DNA of 64,000 nt from MFD01275-c22 sp963705885 (GTDB lineage: Bacteria; Actinomycetota; Actinomycetes; JACCUZ01), in the NCBI GenBank assembly GCA_963705885.1, contig OY970120.1:2604001-2668000 (forward strand), read 5' to 3'. The notes below the pieces were generated by a model that saw only the letters and a list, made by a program, of their open reading frames with translations, searched no databases and was not told the DNA's origin. Made by a program: the position numbers and the translations under genes. Each line of letters opens with the position of its first letter. Positions within the stretch are counted from its first letter, which is position 1. This document shows positions 1 through 7,496 of the stretch, piece after piece.

Positions 1-237
1 CTGCCGGGCGACCTCGCCCGCTACGTCGTGCACAAGGGCTCGGTCACCGTCGACGGGGTGTCGCTGACCGTCGCGTCGGTGGCCGACGGGTCCTTCACGG
101 TGAGCCTGATCCCCACCACCCTCGGACTGACGACGCTGGGGCGCAAGCAGCCCGGCGACCCGGTCAACCTCGAGGTGGACGTCATCGCCAAGTACGTCGA
201 GCGGCTGATGGCCGCCCGGCCGACCGAGGAGACCTGA
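1..237 (+). CDS. ribE: Riboflavin synthase alpha chain, C-terminal end (5' truncated by window)
   Basis: Only the last 78 codons are present; the reading frame is open from base 1. The residues include VDGVSLTVA and KYVERL, typical of the second lumazine-binding repeat and C-terminal helix of riboflavin synthase, which dismutates two 6,7-dimethyl-8-ribityllumazine molecules to riboflavin. The stop codon abuts the GTG of the transporter gene with no spacing, and ribBA and ribH follow, so this is the upstream part of a riboflavin operon. Any FMN riboswitch would lie left of the window. Confidence 0.93.
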   Translation: MPGDLARYVVHKGSVTVDGVSLTVASVADGSFTVSLIPTTLGLTTLGRKQPGDPVNLEVDVIAKYVERLMAARPTEET

Positions 238-942
238 GTGGACCTGCTGGACTGGCTCTTCGACGCCACGCTGCACATCGGGAGCAAGGAGATCCTCTGG
301 CGCGAGATCGTCGGCAACGCCTTCGGCCTGGCCTCGGCACTGGGCGGGATGCGGCGCCGGGTGTGGGCGTGGCCGGTCGGCATCGCCGGCAACGTGCTGC
401 TGTTCACCGTGTTCCTGGGTGCCGTCTTCGACACGCCGCAGGAGCAGACCCTGTGGGGCCAGGCGGGCCGGCAGGTCTTCTTCGTCGCCGTCTCGGTCTG
501 GGGCTGGTACCGCTGGAAGCAGGCGCGCGACGGGGGCGGGGCCGGTGACGGCGGCGCGATCGCGCCCCGCTGGGCGACGTGGGCCGAGCGGGCGCAGCTG
601 GTCGCGCTCTACGCGGTCGGCACCGTGTTCTTCTGGTGGCTGTTCGGGATCATCGGGTCCTACGGCCGGCTCACCGAGGCATGGATCCTCACCGGGTCGA
701 TCCTGGCGACCTACGGGATGGCGCGGGGGTGGGTGGAGTTCTGGCTCGTGTGGATCGCCGTCGACGCGGTCGGCGTCCCGACACTCGTCAACGCGGGCTT
801 CTACCCGTCCGCAGTGCTGTACGGCTTCTACGGCGCGTTCTGCGTCGCCGGGTTCGTCACCTGGCTGAGGGTCAGGCGGCGGCTGGACGAACTGGTCACG
901 GCGGACGCCGTTGCCGCGGGTGACGTGGTCGGGTCGTCATGA
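238..942 (+). CDS. ribM: PnuC-family membrane transporter, probable riboflavin transporter RibM (PnuX type)
   Basis: This is a 234-residue integral membrane protein with several hydrophobic helices and the aromatic segment WGWYRW around residue 88, characteristic of the PnuC/PnuX fold. PnuC members import nicotinamide riboside or other vitamins by facilitated diffusion. The actinobacterial RibM/PnuX branch imports riboflavin and sits inside rib operons. Here the gene lies between riboflavin synthase and ribBA, the order I recall for Streptomyces ribBMAH, so riboflavin is the more likely substrate. The GTG start directly follows the ribE stop, and the 3' end overlaps ribBA by 4 bp. A nicotinamide riboside substrate cannot be excluded by sequence alone. 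Confidence 0.82.
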   Translation: MDLLDWLFDATLHIGSKEILWREIVGNAFGLASALGGMRRRVWAWPVGIAGNVLLFTVFLGAVFDTPQEQTLWGQAGRQVFFVAVSVWGWYRWKQARDGGGAGDGGAIAPRWATWAERAQLVALYAVGTVFFWWLFGIIGSYGRLTEAWILTGSILATYGMARGWVEFWLVWIAVDAVGVPTLVNAGFYPSAVLYGFYGAFCVAGFVTWLRVRRRLDELVTADAVAAGDVVGSS

Positions 943-2213
943 CCGGATCCGTGCTGCTGGACAGCATCCCCCGGGCGGTCGCGGACATCGCGGCCGGCCG
1001 ACCGGTGGTCGTGGTCGACGACGAGGACCGCGAGAACGAGGGCGACCTCGTCGTCGCGGCGTCGAAGGTGACTCCCGAGCTGATGGCGTTCATGATCCGC
1101 CACACCTCGGGCGTCGTGTGCGTCCCCCTGGAGGCCGCCGAGCTGGACCGGCTCAAGCTGCCCCCGATGACCTACGTCAACGAGGACCGCAAGCACACGG
1201 CCTACTCCGTGTCGGTCGACGCCCGCGACGGGATCTCGACCGGCATCTCGGCCACCGACCGGGCCCGCACGGTGCGGGTGCTGGTGGACTCGGCGACCGA
1301 GCCCTACGAGCTGACCCGGCCCGGCCACGTCTTCCCGCTGCGGGCGGTCGAGGGGGGCGTGCTGCAACGCCCGGGGCACACCGAGGCGTCGGTGGACCTG
1401 GCCCGGCTGGCCGGGCTCACCCCGGCGGGCGTCATCGCCGAGATCGTCAACGACGACGGCTCGATGGCGCGCCTGCCGCAGCTGCGGGCCTTCGCCGACG
1501 AGCACGGGCTGGCCCTGGTCTCGATCGCCGACCTCGTCTCGTACCGCCGCCGCACCGAGGTGCTCGTGGTGCGCGTCGCGGAGGCCCGGCTGCCGACGCG
1601 TCACGGCGACTTCCGGGCCGTCGGCTTCCGCTCGACGGTCGACTCGGCGGAGCACCTCGCGCTGGTCCGGGGCGACCTGGGCGACGGCGCCGACGTCCTC
1701 GTCCGGGTGCACTCCGAGTGCCTGACCGGCGACGTGCTGGGGTCGCTGCGCTGCGACTGCGGACCGCAGCTCGACGCCGCCCTGCACGCCGTCGCGGCCG
1801 AGGGGCGGGGTGTGGTGGTCTACCTGCGCGGTCACGAGGGCCGGGGCATCGGGCTGCTGCACAAGGTGGCCGCCTACGGCCTGCAGGACGGGGGCCGCGA
1901 CACCGTGGACGCCAACCTCGACCTCGGGCTGCCGGCCGACGCCCGCGACTTCGGCATCGGCGCCCAGGTGCTGGCGGACCTCGGGGTCCGGTCGGTGCGC
2001 CTGCTGACCAACAACCCCGCGAAGGTCGCCGGCATGACCGGCTACGGGCTCGACGTCGTGGAGCGGGTGCCGCTGCCCGTGCACCTGACCGAGCAGAACA
2101 CGGCCTACCTGCTGACGAAGCGGGACCGGATGGGGCACGACCTGCCGGGGCTCCCCGAGCTTCCCGACCTCGGCCCGCCCACCGAGACCGTCCACGAGGG
2201 GAGAGCGACATGA
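939..2213 (+). CDS. ribBA: Bifunctional 3,4-dihydroxy-2-butanone-4-phosphate synthase / GTP cyclohydrolase II
   Basis: The 424-residue cytoplasmic enzyme makes both riboflavin precursors. The N-terminal half (about 1-205) is DHBP synthase, with the acidic DDEDRENEGDLV metal/substrate loop near residue 24 and the RPGHVFPL motif. The C-terminal half (about 210-400) is GTP cyclohydrolase II. It has the zinc cysteines in SECLTGDVLG and SLRCDCGPQL, and the GRGIGL catalytic segment. ATGA overlaps at both ends (939-942 with ribM, 2210-2213 with ribH) indicate translational coupling. Length and domain order match the usual fused RibBA. Confidence 0.97.
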   Translation: MTGSVLLDSIPRAVADIAAGRPVVVVDDEDRENEGDLVVAASKVTPELMAFMIRHTSGVVCVPLEAAELDRLKLPPMTYVNEDRKHTAYSVSVDARDGISTGISATDRARTVRVLVDSATEPYELTRPGHVFPLRAVEGGVLQRPGHTEASVDLARLAGLTPAGVIAEIVNDDGSMARLPQLRAFADEHGLALVSIADLVSYRRRTEVLVVRVAEARLPTRHGDFRAVGFRSTVDSAEHLALVRGDLGDGADVLVRVHSECLTGDVLGSLRCDCGPQLDAALHAVAAEGRGVVVYLRGHEGRGIGLLHKVAAYGLQDGGRDTVDANLDLGLPADARDFGIGAQVLADLGVRSVRLLTNNPAKVAGMTGYGLDVVERVPLPVHLTEQNTAYLLTKRDRMGHDLPGLPELPDLGPPTETVHEGRAT

Positions 2214-2689
2214 GCGGCGCGGGGTCGCCGGACATCACGGTCGACGGGTCCGGGCTGCGGGTCGCGGTCGTGGCCGCGTCCTGGCACACGACGGTGATGG
2301 ACGGGCTGGTCGGGGGAGCGCTGCGCGGGCTCGCCGAGAGCGGCGTGAGCAACCCCCGGCTCGTGCGGGTGCCCGGGTCGTTCGAGCTGCCCGTTGCGGC
2401 GGCGCGGCTCGCGCGCGACCACGACGCGGTGGTGGCGCTGGGGGTCGTCATCCGTGGCGGCACCCCGCACTTCGACTACGTCTGCCGCGCGGCGACCGAG
2501 GGCCTGACCAGGGTGTCGGTGGACTCGGGGGTGCCCGTGGGGTTCGGCGTGCTGACCTGTGACGACGAGGCGCAGGCGCTGGACCGGGCCGGACTGGACG
2601 GCTCGCGGGAGGACAAGGGCCACGAGGCGGCGCTCGCCGCCGTCGCGACCGCGGTGACGCTGCGCGACCTGCACCGGCAGGAGCGCTGA
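2210..2689 (+). CDS. ribH: 6,7-dimethyl-8-ribityllumazine synthase
   Basis: The 159-residue subunit condenses 5-amino-6-ribitylaminouracil with dihydroxybutanone phosphate. Visible family signatures are PGSFELP near residue 49, the GVVIRGGTPHFDYV segment around residues 81-94 with the catalytic histidine, and the phosphate-binding C-terminal part. The ATG overlaps the ribBA stop codon (ATGA), the last junction of the rib operon. The start was chosen because of this overlap; the longer in-frame extension upstream is only a shadow of ribBA. Confidence 0.96.
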   Translation: MSGAGSPDITVDGSGLRVAVVAASWHTTVMDGLVGGALRGLAESGVSNPRLVRVPGSFELPVAAARLARDHDAVVALGVVIRGGTPHFDYVCRAATEGLTRVSVDSGVPVGFGVLTCDDEAQALDRAGLDGSREDKGHEAALAAVATAVTLRDLHRQER

Positions 2690-2735
2690 ACCGCCGACCT
2701 GCAGCCACGCGGACCTGATCTGGGACGATGCGGGG

Positions 2736-2999
2736 GTGAAGACCTTCGACGAGCTGTTCGCCGAGCTGAGCGAGAAGGCGCAGGCGCGCCCGGCCGGGTC
2801 CGGCACCGTCGCCGCGCTCGACGCCGGGGTCCACGCGATCGGCAAGAAGGTCGTCGAGGAGGCGGCCGAGGTGTGGATGGCCGCCGAGCACGAGACTCCC
2901 GAGCGCGCTGCCGAGGAGATCTCCCAGCTGCTCTACCACCTGCAGGTCCTCATGCTCGCCCGCGGCATCGGCCTCCAGGACGTCTACGCTCGCCTCTAG
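2736..2999 (+). CDS. hisE: Phosphoribosyl-ATP pyrophosphatase
   Basis: The protein has 87 residues with a GTG start. HisE hydrolyses phosphoribosyl-ATP to phosphoribosyl-AMP, the second step of histidine synthesis. The conserved KKVVEEAAEV helix (about residues 35-44), with its metal-binding acidic residues, and the LLYHLQVLM helix are seen. The length is typical of a stand-alone HisE. It is followed after 27 bp by hisG, an adjacency common in actinobacteria. Confidence 0.95.
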   Translation: MKTFDELFAELSEKAQARPAGSGTVAALDAGVHAIGKKVVEEAAEVWMAAEHETPERAAEEISQLLYHLQVLMLARGIGLQDVYARL

Positions 3000-3026
3000 G
3001 CAACCCACCCCAGGAAGGCCCTGCCC

Positions 3027-3872
3027 GTGCTGCGCGTCGCCGTGCCCAACAAGGGCTCCCTCGCCGAGCCGGCCGCGGACATGCTCCGCGAGTCCGGCTA
3101 CCGGCAGCGCTCCGACCCGCGCGAGCTCGTGCTGCACGACCCGGACAGCGACACCGAGTTCTTCTTCCTGCGCCCGCGCGACATCGCGACGTACGTCGGG
3201 TCGGGCGAGCTCGACGTCGGCATCACCGGGCGCGACCTGCTGCTGGACAGCGGGGTGCCGGCCGAGGAGATCCTCGCCCTGGGCTTCGGGGGGTCGACCT
3301 TCCGGTTCGCGGCCCGGCCCGGGGCGGCGACGTCGGTGGCCGACTTCGCCGGGCAGCGCGTGGCCACGTCGTACGGCGGGCTGCTCGGCAAGTACTTCGC
3401 CGACCGCGGTGTCGACGCCGAGATCGTGCGGCTCGACGGCGCCGTGGAGACGGCGGTCCGGCTGGGGGTGGCCGACGTGATCGCCGACGTGGTGTCGACC
3501 GGCACGACGCTCCGGCAGGCCGGCCTGGAGATCGTGGGCGAGCCGATCCTGGAGTCCGAGGCGGTCCTCGTGCGGCGCACGGGCTCCGCGCCGTCGGCCG
3601 CGGTCGAGCAGCTCGTCCGGCGCATGCAGGGCGTGATCATCGCCCGGCGCTACGTGCTCATGGACTACGACATCCGGGCCGAGCTCGTCGACGACGCGGT
3701 GCGGCTGACACCCGGCATCGAGTCCCCGACCGTGTCGCCGTTGCACGACAAGGGGTGGGCCGCGGTGCGCGCGATGGTCCCGCGTGCCGACACGAACCGG
3801 ATCATGGACGAGCTGTGGGAGATCGGCGCGCGCGGGATCCTCGTCACCGACATCCACGCCTGCCGGCTGTGA
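3027..3872 (+). CDS. hisG: ATP phosphoribosyltransferase (long form)
   Basis: The 281-residue enzyme performs the first committed step of histidine synthesis, ATP plus PRPP. It begins LRVAVPNKGSL, the classical HisG N-terminus, and has the DVVSTGTTLRQAGL phosphate-binding loop near residues 155-168. The C-terminal 80 residues form the extra ACT-like domain through which histidine inhibits the long, HisZ-independent form. The stop overlaps the next gene (GTGA). The start is GTG, as in the neighbouring genes. Confidence 0.97.
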   Translation: MLRVAVPNKGSLAEPAADMLRESGYRQRSDPRELVLHDPDSDTEFFFLRPRDIATYVGSGELDVGITGRDLLLDSGVPAEEILALGFGGSTFRFAARPGAATSVADFAGQRVATSYGGLLGKYFADRGVDAEIVRLDGAVETAVRLGVADVIADVVSTGTTLRQAGLEIVGEPILESEAVLVRRTGSAPSAAVEQLVRRMQGVIIARRYVLMDYDIRAELVDDAVRLTPGIESPTVSPLHDKGWAAVRAMVPRADTNRIMDELWEIGARGILVTDIHACRL

Positions 3873-4336
3873 GCCGCGTGGCGACGGACCGCCCCGGTCG
3901 CCTGGTGCTGCGGCCCCGGCGGGCACGGGTCGTCGTCTACGCCTGCGCCGCGGCGCTGTTCGCCGTGCTCGTCGGGATCGCCGTCCTGATGCCCTCGTCC
4001 GGCGAGAGCTCCTGGGGGCTCGGCTCGCGCCTCGCGCTCGTCGCGTTCGCCGTCACGTGCACGTGGTTCCTGCACCGTCTGGCCTCGGTGCGCGTCGAGA
4101 CCGACGACGAGGGGGTGACCGTCGTCAACGTGCTCACGAGGCGTCGCCTCCAGTGGGCCGAGGTCGTGGGCGTGCGGCTGTCCCGTGACGACGCCTGGCT
4201 GATGCTCGACGTCTCCGACGGCTCGTCGCTCGCGGCGATGGGCGTGCAGCGCTCGGAGGGCGCCCACGCCCAGGAGCAGGCGCAGCGGTTCGCGCGCATG
4301 GTCTCCGAGCGCACCCCCACCGACGGCGACCACTGA
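3869..4336 (+). CDS. Membrane protein with bacterial PH-like domain
   Basis: This is a 155-residue protein starting at a GTG that overlaps the hisG stop. After a basic N-terminus there are two hydrophobic helices (about residues 21-41 and 54-70). They are followed by a soluble beta-rich domain of the bPH_6 kind (VTVVNVLTRRRLQWAEVVGV and onward). Proteins of this type often follow hisG in actinobacteria; their function is not established. Coupling to hisG suggests only co-expression, not a role in histidine synthesis. Confidence 0.7.
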   Translation: MSRVATDRPGRLVLRPRRARVVVYACAAALFAVLVGIAVLMPSSGESSWGLGSRLALVAFAVTCTWFLHRLASVRVETDDEGVTVVNVLTRRRLQWAEVVGVRLSRDDAWLMLDVSDGSSLAAMGVQRSEGAHAQEQAQRFARMVSERTPTDGDH

Positions 4337-4414
4337 CCGGCGGCGGTCGGGCGGGCACACCGGCTGCGGTAGGGTTCTCGGGCCGTGGCGAGGGGCTTGC
4401 TTCCCGCGAGGCAG

Positions 4415-4488
4415 CGGGCTGTAGCGCAGCTTGGTAGCGCACCTGACTGGGGGTCAGGGGGTCGCAGGTTCAAATCCTGTCAGCCCGA
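4415..4488 (+). tRNA. tRNA-Pro (anticodon GGG)
   Basis: It folds as a standard cloverleaf. The acceptor CGGGCTG pairs fully with CAGCCCG. The anticodon arm is CCTGA / TCAGG around a CTGGGGG loop, giving anticodon GGG, and the T arm has TTCAAAT. The discriminator is A at 4488 and CCA is not encoded. Confidence 0.95.
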
Positions 4489-4502
4489 CCGGACGCGTCA
4501 CA

Positions 4503-4543
4503 GGTCGGAGGCGGCCGCCCCCCGGGGCTCGCCGCCTCCGACC
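4503..4543. terminator. Strong 13-bp hairpin, likely bidirectional terminator
   Basis: A perfect inverted repeat, GGTCGGAGGCGGC and GCCGCCTCCGACC with a 15-nt loop, lies between the 3' end of tRNA-Pro and the convergent stop at 4549. There is no T-run, as is usual for actinobacterial terminators. Confidence 0.7.
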
Positions 4544-4548
4544 GTGCG

Positions 4549-4833
4549 TCAGACGAGGACCGGCGGGTCGGTCGGGTCCGTCGGGTCGGTCGCCCCGCAG
4601 CCGTCGCCCTTCTTGTAGCCGCCGTTGCCGCCACCGGCCGGGTCGCTGTGCGGGTTGCCGCCGCTCGAGTTGTGGCCGCAGTTGCCCCAGCCGTTGTCAC
4701 CGCCGTTGTCCGACGGTGCGACCGGGACGACCGGTCCGGAGGGCCGCTGCGGGTTGCCGGCCGCGAGAGCAGGAGTTCCGCCGGCAGCGAGGAGTGCCGC
4801 CGCGACGGCGAGGACGGGTACGAGCTTGCGCAT
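4549..4833 (-). CDS. Small secreted Gly/Asn-rich protein
   Basis: The 94-residue product has a clear signal peptide (basic MRK, hydrophobic core, ALA-A type cleavage near residue 25). The mature part is rich in Gly, Asn, Ser and Pro, with two cysteines and a TDPTDPTDP tail. A GAAGGGG ribosome site lies 4 nt before the ATG. No family is recognised. The two cysteines could form one disulfide. It is most likely a small cell-surface or secreted protein of unknown role. Confidence 0.6.
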   Translation of the reverse strand: MRKLVPVLAVAAALLAAGGTPALAAGNPQRPSGPVVPVAPSDNGGDNGWGNCGHNSSGGNPHSDPAGGGNGGYKKGDGCGATDPTDPTDPPVLV

Positions 4834-4906
4834 GGTGCCCCTTCATGGGTCGGATCCAGGATGCCTCGGGCATCGGCCCCGGCGCTCCTGGTCTTGAGCC
4901 GTGTGG

Positions 4907-5911
4907 TCAGAGGTGCGTCTGGTACAGCGTCGCGGTCGCCACGACCTCGTAGCCGAGGATCTCGTTCACCGCGATCATGTGGTCGTTCGACGCGGCGTTC
5001 CACGTGTCGAGGACCCGCAGCTGCGGCTCCGCCTCGGCCAGGCGGCGCAGCATGCCGATCTTGAGCAGCAGCCCCAACCGGTGACCGCGGTGCTCGCGGA
5101 GCACGCTGGTGTCGAACTGGTGGCCGTACCAGGGCTGCTCGCTCTCCACCCCCACCACCGTGTGCCCGGCGAGCGCGCCGCTGCCGCGGTGCCGCGCCAC
5201 CAGCTGGTGGGTGCGCCGCCCGTGCGCCTTCTGCGCGGTGAGGAACGCGCTGACGCGCTCCGCGCTGAAGACCTCGTCCTCGACGTCGAGGTCGTCCGTC
5301 GGGGCGTCGTTGATGGCGGAGACCATCTCGACCACCGCGGGCATGAGGTCCTCGGGGACGGTCCCGGGCATCCGGAACAGCTCGTAACCGGCGGCGGCCG
5401 ACTCGGCGGCGGCGAACTCGCGGTCCAGCCGCGCCCCGTCGAGGCACCGCACGTGCTGGCGGCGCTTCACCTCCACGGCCGCTCGGTCCACGCCCATCGC
5501 CTTGGCGAACGCCAGCGTGGGCGCGATGTCGAAGCCGCCGGCGAGCACCAGCGTGCGCCCCTCGGCCCGGACCCGCTCGACACCGGCCTCGTAGAGCGCA
5601 CGCCCCACGCCGCGCTGCCGGTGCTCGGGGTCGGTGGTGATCTCCAGGTAGCCGAGGTGCCGGTTGTCGCGGCGGGGGAGGTCCACCGACAGGACGCCGA
5701 CGACCCGTCCCGACCCGTCCCGGGTGACGGCCGCCACGGGCGGGTCGCCGTCCCAGCCGTGCCGGAGCTCGGCCGCGTACGAGGACGTGGTGCGCAGCGG
5801 CTCGTGGGGGCTGTCGACCAGACGCGCCGCCTCGAGCACGCCGACCGCGCCGTCGAGGTCGCCCTCGTCGAGGTGCTCCGGGTCGAGCCAGGTCAGGTCC
5901 ACGTCCCTCAT
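4907..5911 (-). CDS. Tandem GNAT-family N-acetyltransferase
   Basis: The 334-residue protein contains two GNAT folds. The first half has the acetyl-CoA loop RQRGVGRALY (about residues 99-108). The second half has the related EHRGHRLGLLLK. The substrate is unknown. The layout resembles double-GNAT enzymes such as MshD, but the sequence lacks what I would expect of mycothiol synthase, so no specific name is given. The start at 5911 was chosen; an in-frame ATG at 5944 would add 11 residues. It is divergent from mobA. Confidence 0.75.
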   Translation of the reverse strand: MRDVDLTWLDPEHLDEGDLDGAVGVLEAARLVDSPHEPLRTTSSYAAELRHGWDGDPPVAAVTRDGSGRVVGVLSVDLPRRDNRHLGYLEITTDPEHRQRGVGRALYEAGVERVRAEGRTLVLAGGFDIAPTLAFAKAMGVDRAAVEVKRRQHVRCLDGARLDREFAAAESAAAGYELFRMPGTVPEDLMPAVVEMVSAINDAPTDDLDVEDEVFSAERVSAFLTAQKAHGRRTHQLVARHRGSGALAGHTVVGVESEQPWYGHQFDTSVLREHRGHRLGLLLKIGMLRRLAEAEPQLRVLDTWNAASNDHMIAVNEILGYEVVATATLYQTHL

Positions 5912-5977
5912 GAAAGCCCCGACGACCCGCCCGTCGCGACCCATTTCCCGGCCTGCCGCAGGTGGGAGGATCAGGAC

Positions 5978-6607
5978 GTGCGCGCTGCCGGCATCGTCCT
6001 CGCGGGCGGCCGCTCGACGCGCATGGGTCGCGACAAGTCCGCGCTGCCCTGGGGCGGCTCCACGCTGCTCGCCGTGGTCTGCTCGTCGCTGGTCGGTGCC
6101 GTCGACGGGCCGGTGGTGGTGGTCCGGGCAGCCGGGCAGGACCTGTCGGCGCTGCCCTCCGGCGTCGAGGTGGTCGAGGACCCTGCCCCCGACCTGGGCC
6201 CCGTCCAGGGCGTGGCGGCCGGCCTGAGGGCCGTCGCGGGCCGCGCCGACGTCGCGTTCGCCGCGGCCACGGACCTGCCGCTGCTCCACCCGTCGGTCGT
6301 ACGCCGCGTGGTGCGCCTGCTGCTCGACAGTCCCGGCGCCGACGTCGCCGTCCCCGAGGTGGGCGGGCAGCCGCAGCTGCTCGCAGCGGCCTACCGCCCC
6401 GCGGTCGCCGATGTCCTCGAGACCGCGCTGCGGGCGGGCGAGCGACGGCTGCGGACGGTGGTGTCCGGCCTGTCCGTGCGGCGGCTGGACGCCGCCGACC
6501 TGCTGGCCGACGCCGAGGTGGCCGCGGCCGACCCGGCGCTGGCGTCGTTCACCAACCTCAACGACCCGCAGCAGTACGCACGCGCTCGGGACGCGCGTAG
6601 AGGTTGA
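5978..6607 (+). CDS. mobA: MobA-type molybdenum cofactor guanylyltransferase
   Basis: The 209-residue nucleotidyltransferase has the signature LAGGRSTRMGRDKSALPW at residues 8-25. MobA attaches GMP to molybdopterin to make the bis-MGD cofactor that formate dehydrogenases need. The product is a good candidate for that step because fdhD and fdhA lie immediately beyond. The GTG start is preceded by GGAGGA 5 nt upstream; the longer open frame upstream is antisense to the GNAT gene. Its 3' end overlaps fdhD tail-to-tail by 50 bp. A MobA paralogue with another nucleotide substrate remains possible. Confidence 0.85.
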   Translation: MRAAGIVLAGGRSTRMGRDKSALPWGGSTLLAVVCSSLVGAVDGPVVVVRAAGQDLSALPSGVEVVEDPAPDLGPVQGVAAGLRAVAGRADVAFAAATDLPLLHPSVVRRVVRLLLDSPGADVAVPEVGGQPQLLAAAYRPAVADVLETALRAGERRLRTVVSGLSVRRLDAADLLADAEVAAADPALASFTNLNDPQQYARARDARRG

Positions 6608-7388
6608 ACCCGCCGTCGCGCACGAAGCCGGCCAGCGTCAGGCCCGACTCCTCGGCCAGGTCGGCGGCCAGGCTCGACGGGGCCGACACCGCGGAGAGCA
6701 CCGGGACGCCCGCCACCGCCGCCTTCTGCACCAGCTCGAACGACGCGCGCCCGCTGACCTGCAGGACCAGGCCGCGCAGCGGCAGCAGGCCCTCGCGCAG
6801 CGCCCAGCCGACGACCTTGTCGACGGCGTTGTGCCGCCCCACGTCCTCGCGGACGCAGCGCAGGTCACCGGTCGGGGTGAACAGCCCCGCGGCGTGCAGA
6901 CCGCCGGTGCGCGCGAACACCTCCTGGGCGGTGCGCAGCCGGGCGGGCAGCGCGGCCAGCACCTCGGCGTCGACGGTGACCGCGTCGGCGGCGACGTCGT
7001 AGGGCGAGGTGACGCGCACGGCGTCCAGCGACGCACTGCCGCAGACGCCGCAGGCGCTCGTCGTGACGGCACGGCGCAGTCGCGCCGCCGGGACCTCACC
7101 GGCGAGCACCACCTCGACCACGTTGTAGGTCTGCTGCCCGGCCTCGTCCAGGCCGGGGCAGTACGACGCCCGGACGAGGTCGCCGCGGTCGCGCACCAGT
7201 CCCTCGGAGACCAGCCAGCCGGCGACGAGGTCGACGTCGTCGCCGGGGGTGCGCATCGTCACGGTCAGGACGCCGTCGCCGTGACGCACCTCCAACGGCT
7301 CCTCGACGGCCAGCACGTCCGCGCGCGTCGACGCCGGTCGCCCGGGGCGCACGCGCGTCACCCGTCGGCGGGCGGTGACCCTTCCCAT
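6558..7388 (-). CDS. fdhD: Formate dehydrogenase sulfurtransferase (accessory protein)
   Basis: The 276-residue FdhD transfers sulfur from IscS to the molybdenum of the bis-MGD cofactor and is needed for active formate dehydrogenase. The catalytic two-cysteine loop SACGVCGS (Cys113, Cys116) is present, as are VREDVGRHNAVDK and SGRASFELVQKA. It is divergent from fdhA across 108 bp. The end overlaps mobA by 50 bp on the opposite strand. Confidence 0.96.
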   Translation of the reverse strand: MGRVTARRRVTRVRPGRPASTRADVLAVEEPLEVRHGDGVLTVTMRTPGDDVDLVAGWLVSEGLVRDRGDLVRASYCPGLDEAGQQTYNVVEVVLAGEVPAARLRRAVTTSACGVCGSASLDAVRVTSPYDVAADAVTVDAEVLAALPARLRTAQEVFARTGGLHAAGLFTPTGDLRCVREDVGRHNAVDKVVGWALREGLLPLRGLVLQVSGRASFELVQKAAVAGVPVLSAVSAPSSLAADLAEESGLTLAGFVRDGGFNLYARPERVRTAAGR

Positions 7389-7496
7389 GCGCGCCTCCTC
7401 GCGGGCGGTGCGACCGGCGACGGGGCGACCGGTGGACTAGCGTCACGATAGGCGGGTACGACGTCGGTCTCGCCAGGGGAGTGGACAGGGGTCGGC

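Noticed and set aside
4907..5911. Mycothiol synthase (mshD)
   Set aside because: The double GNAT layout fits, but I cannot see MshD-specific residues and the gene context gives no support.
4901..5977. Long N-terminal extension of mobA
   Set aside because: It is antisense to the GNAT gene, and the MobA signature starts a few residues after GTG 5978, which has a good ribosome site.
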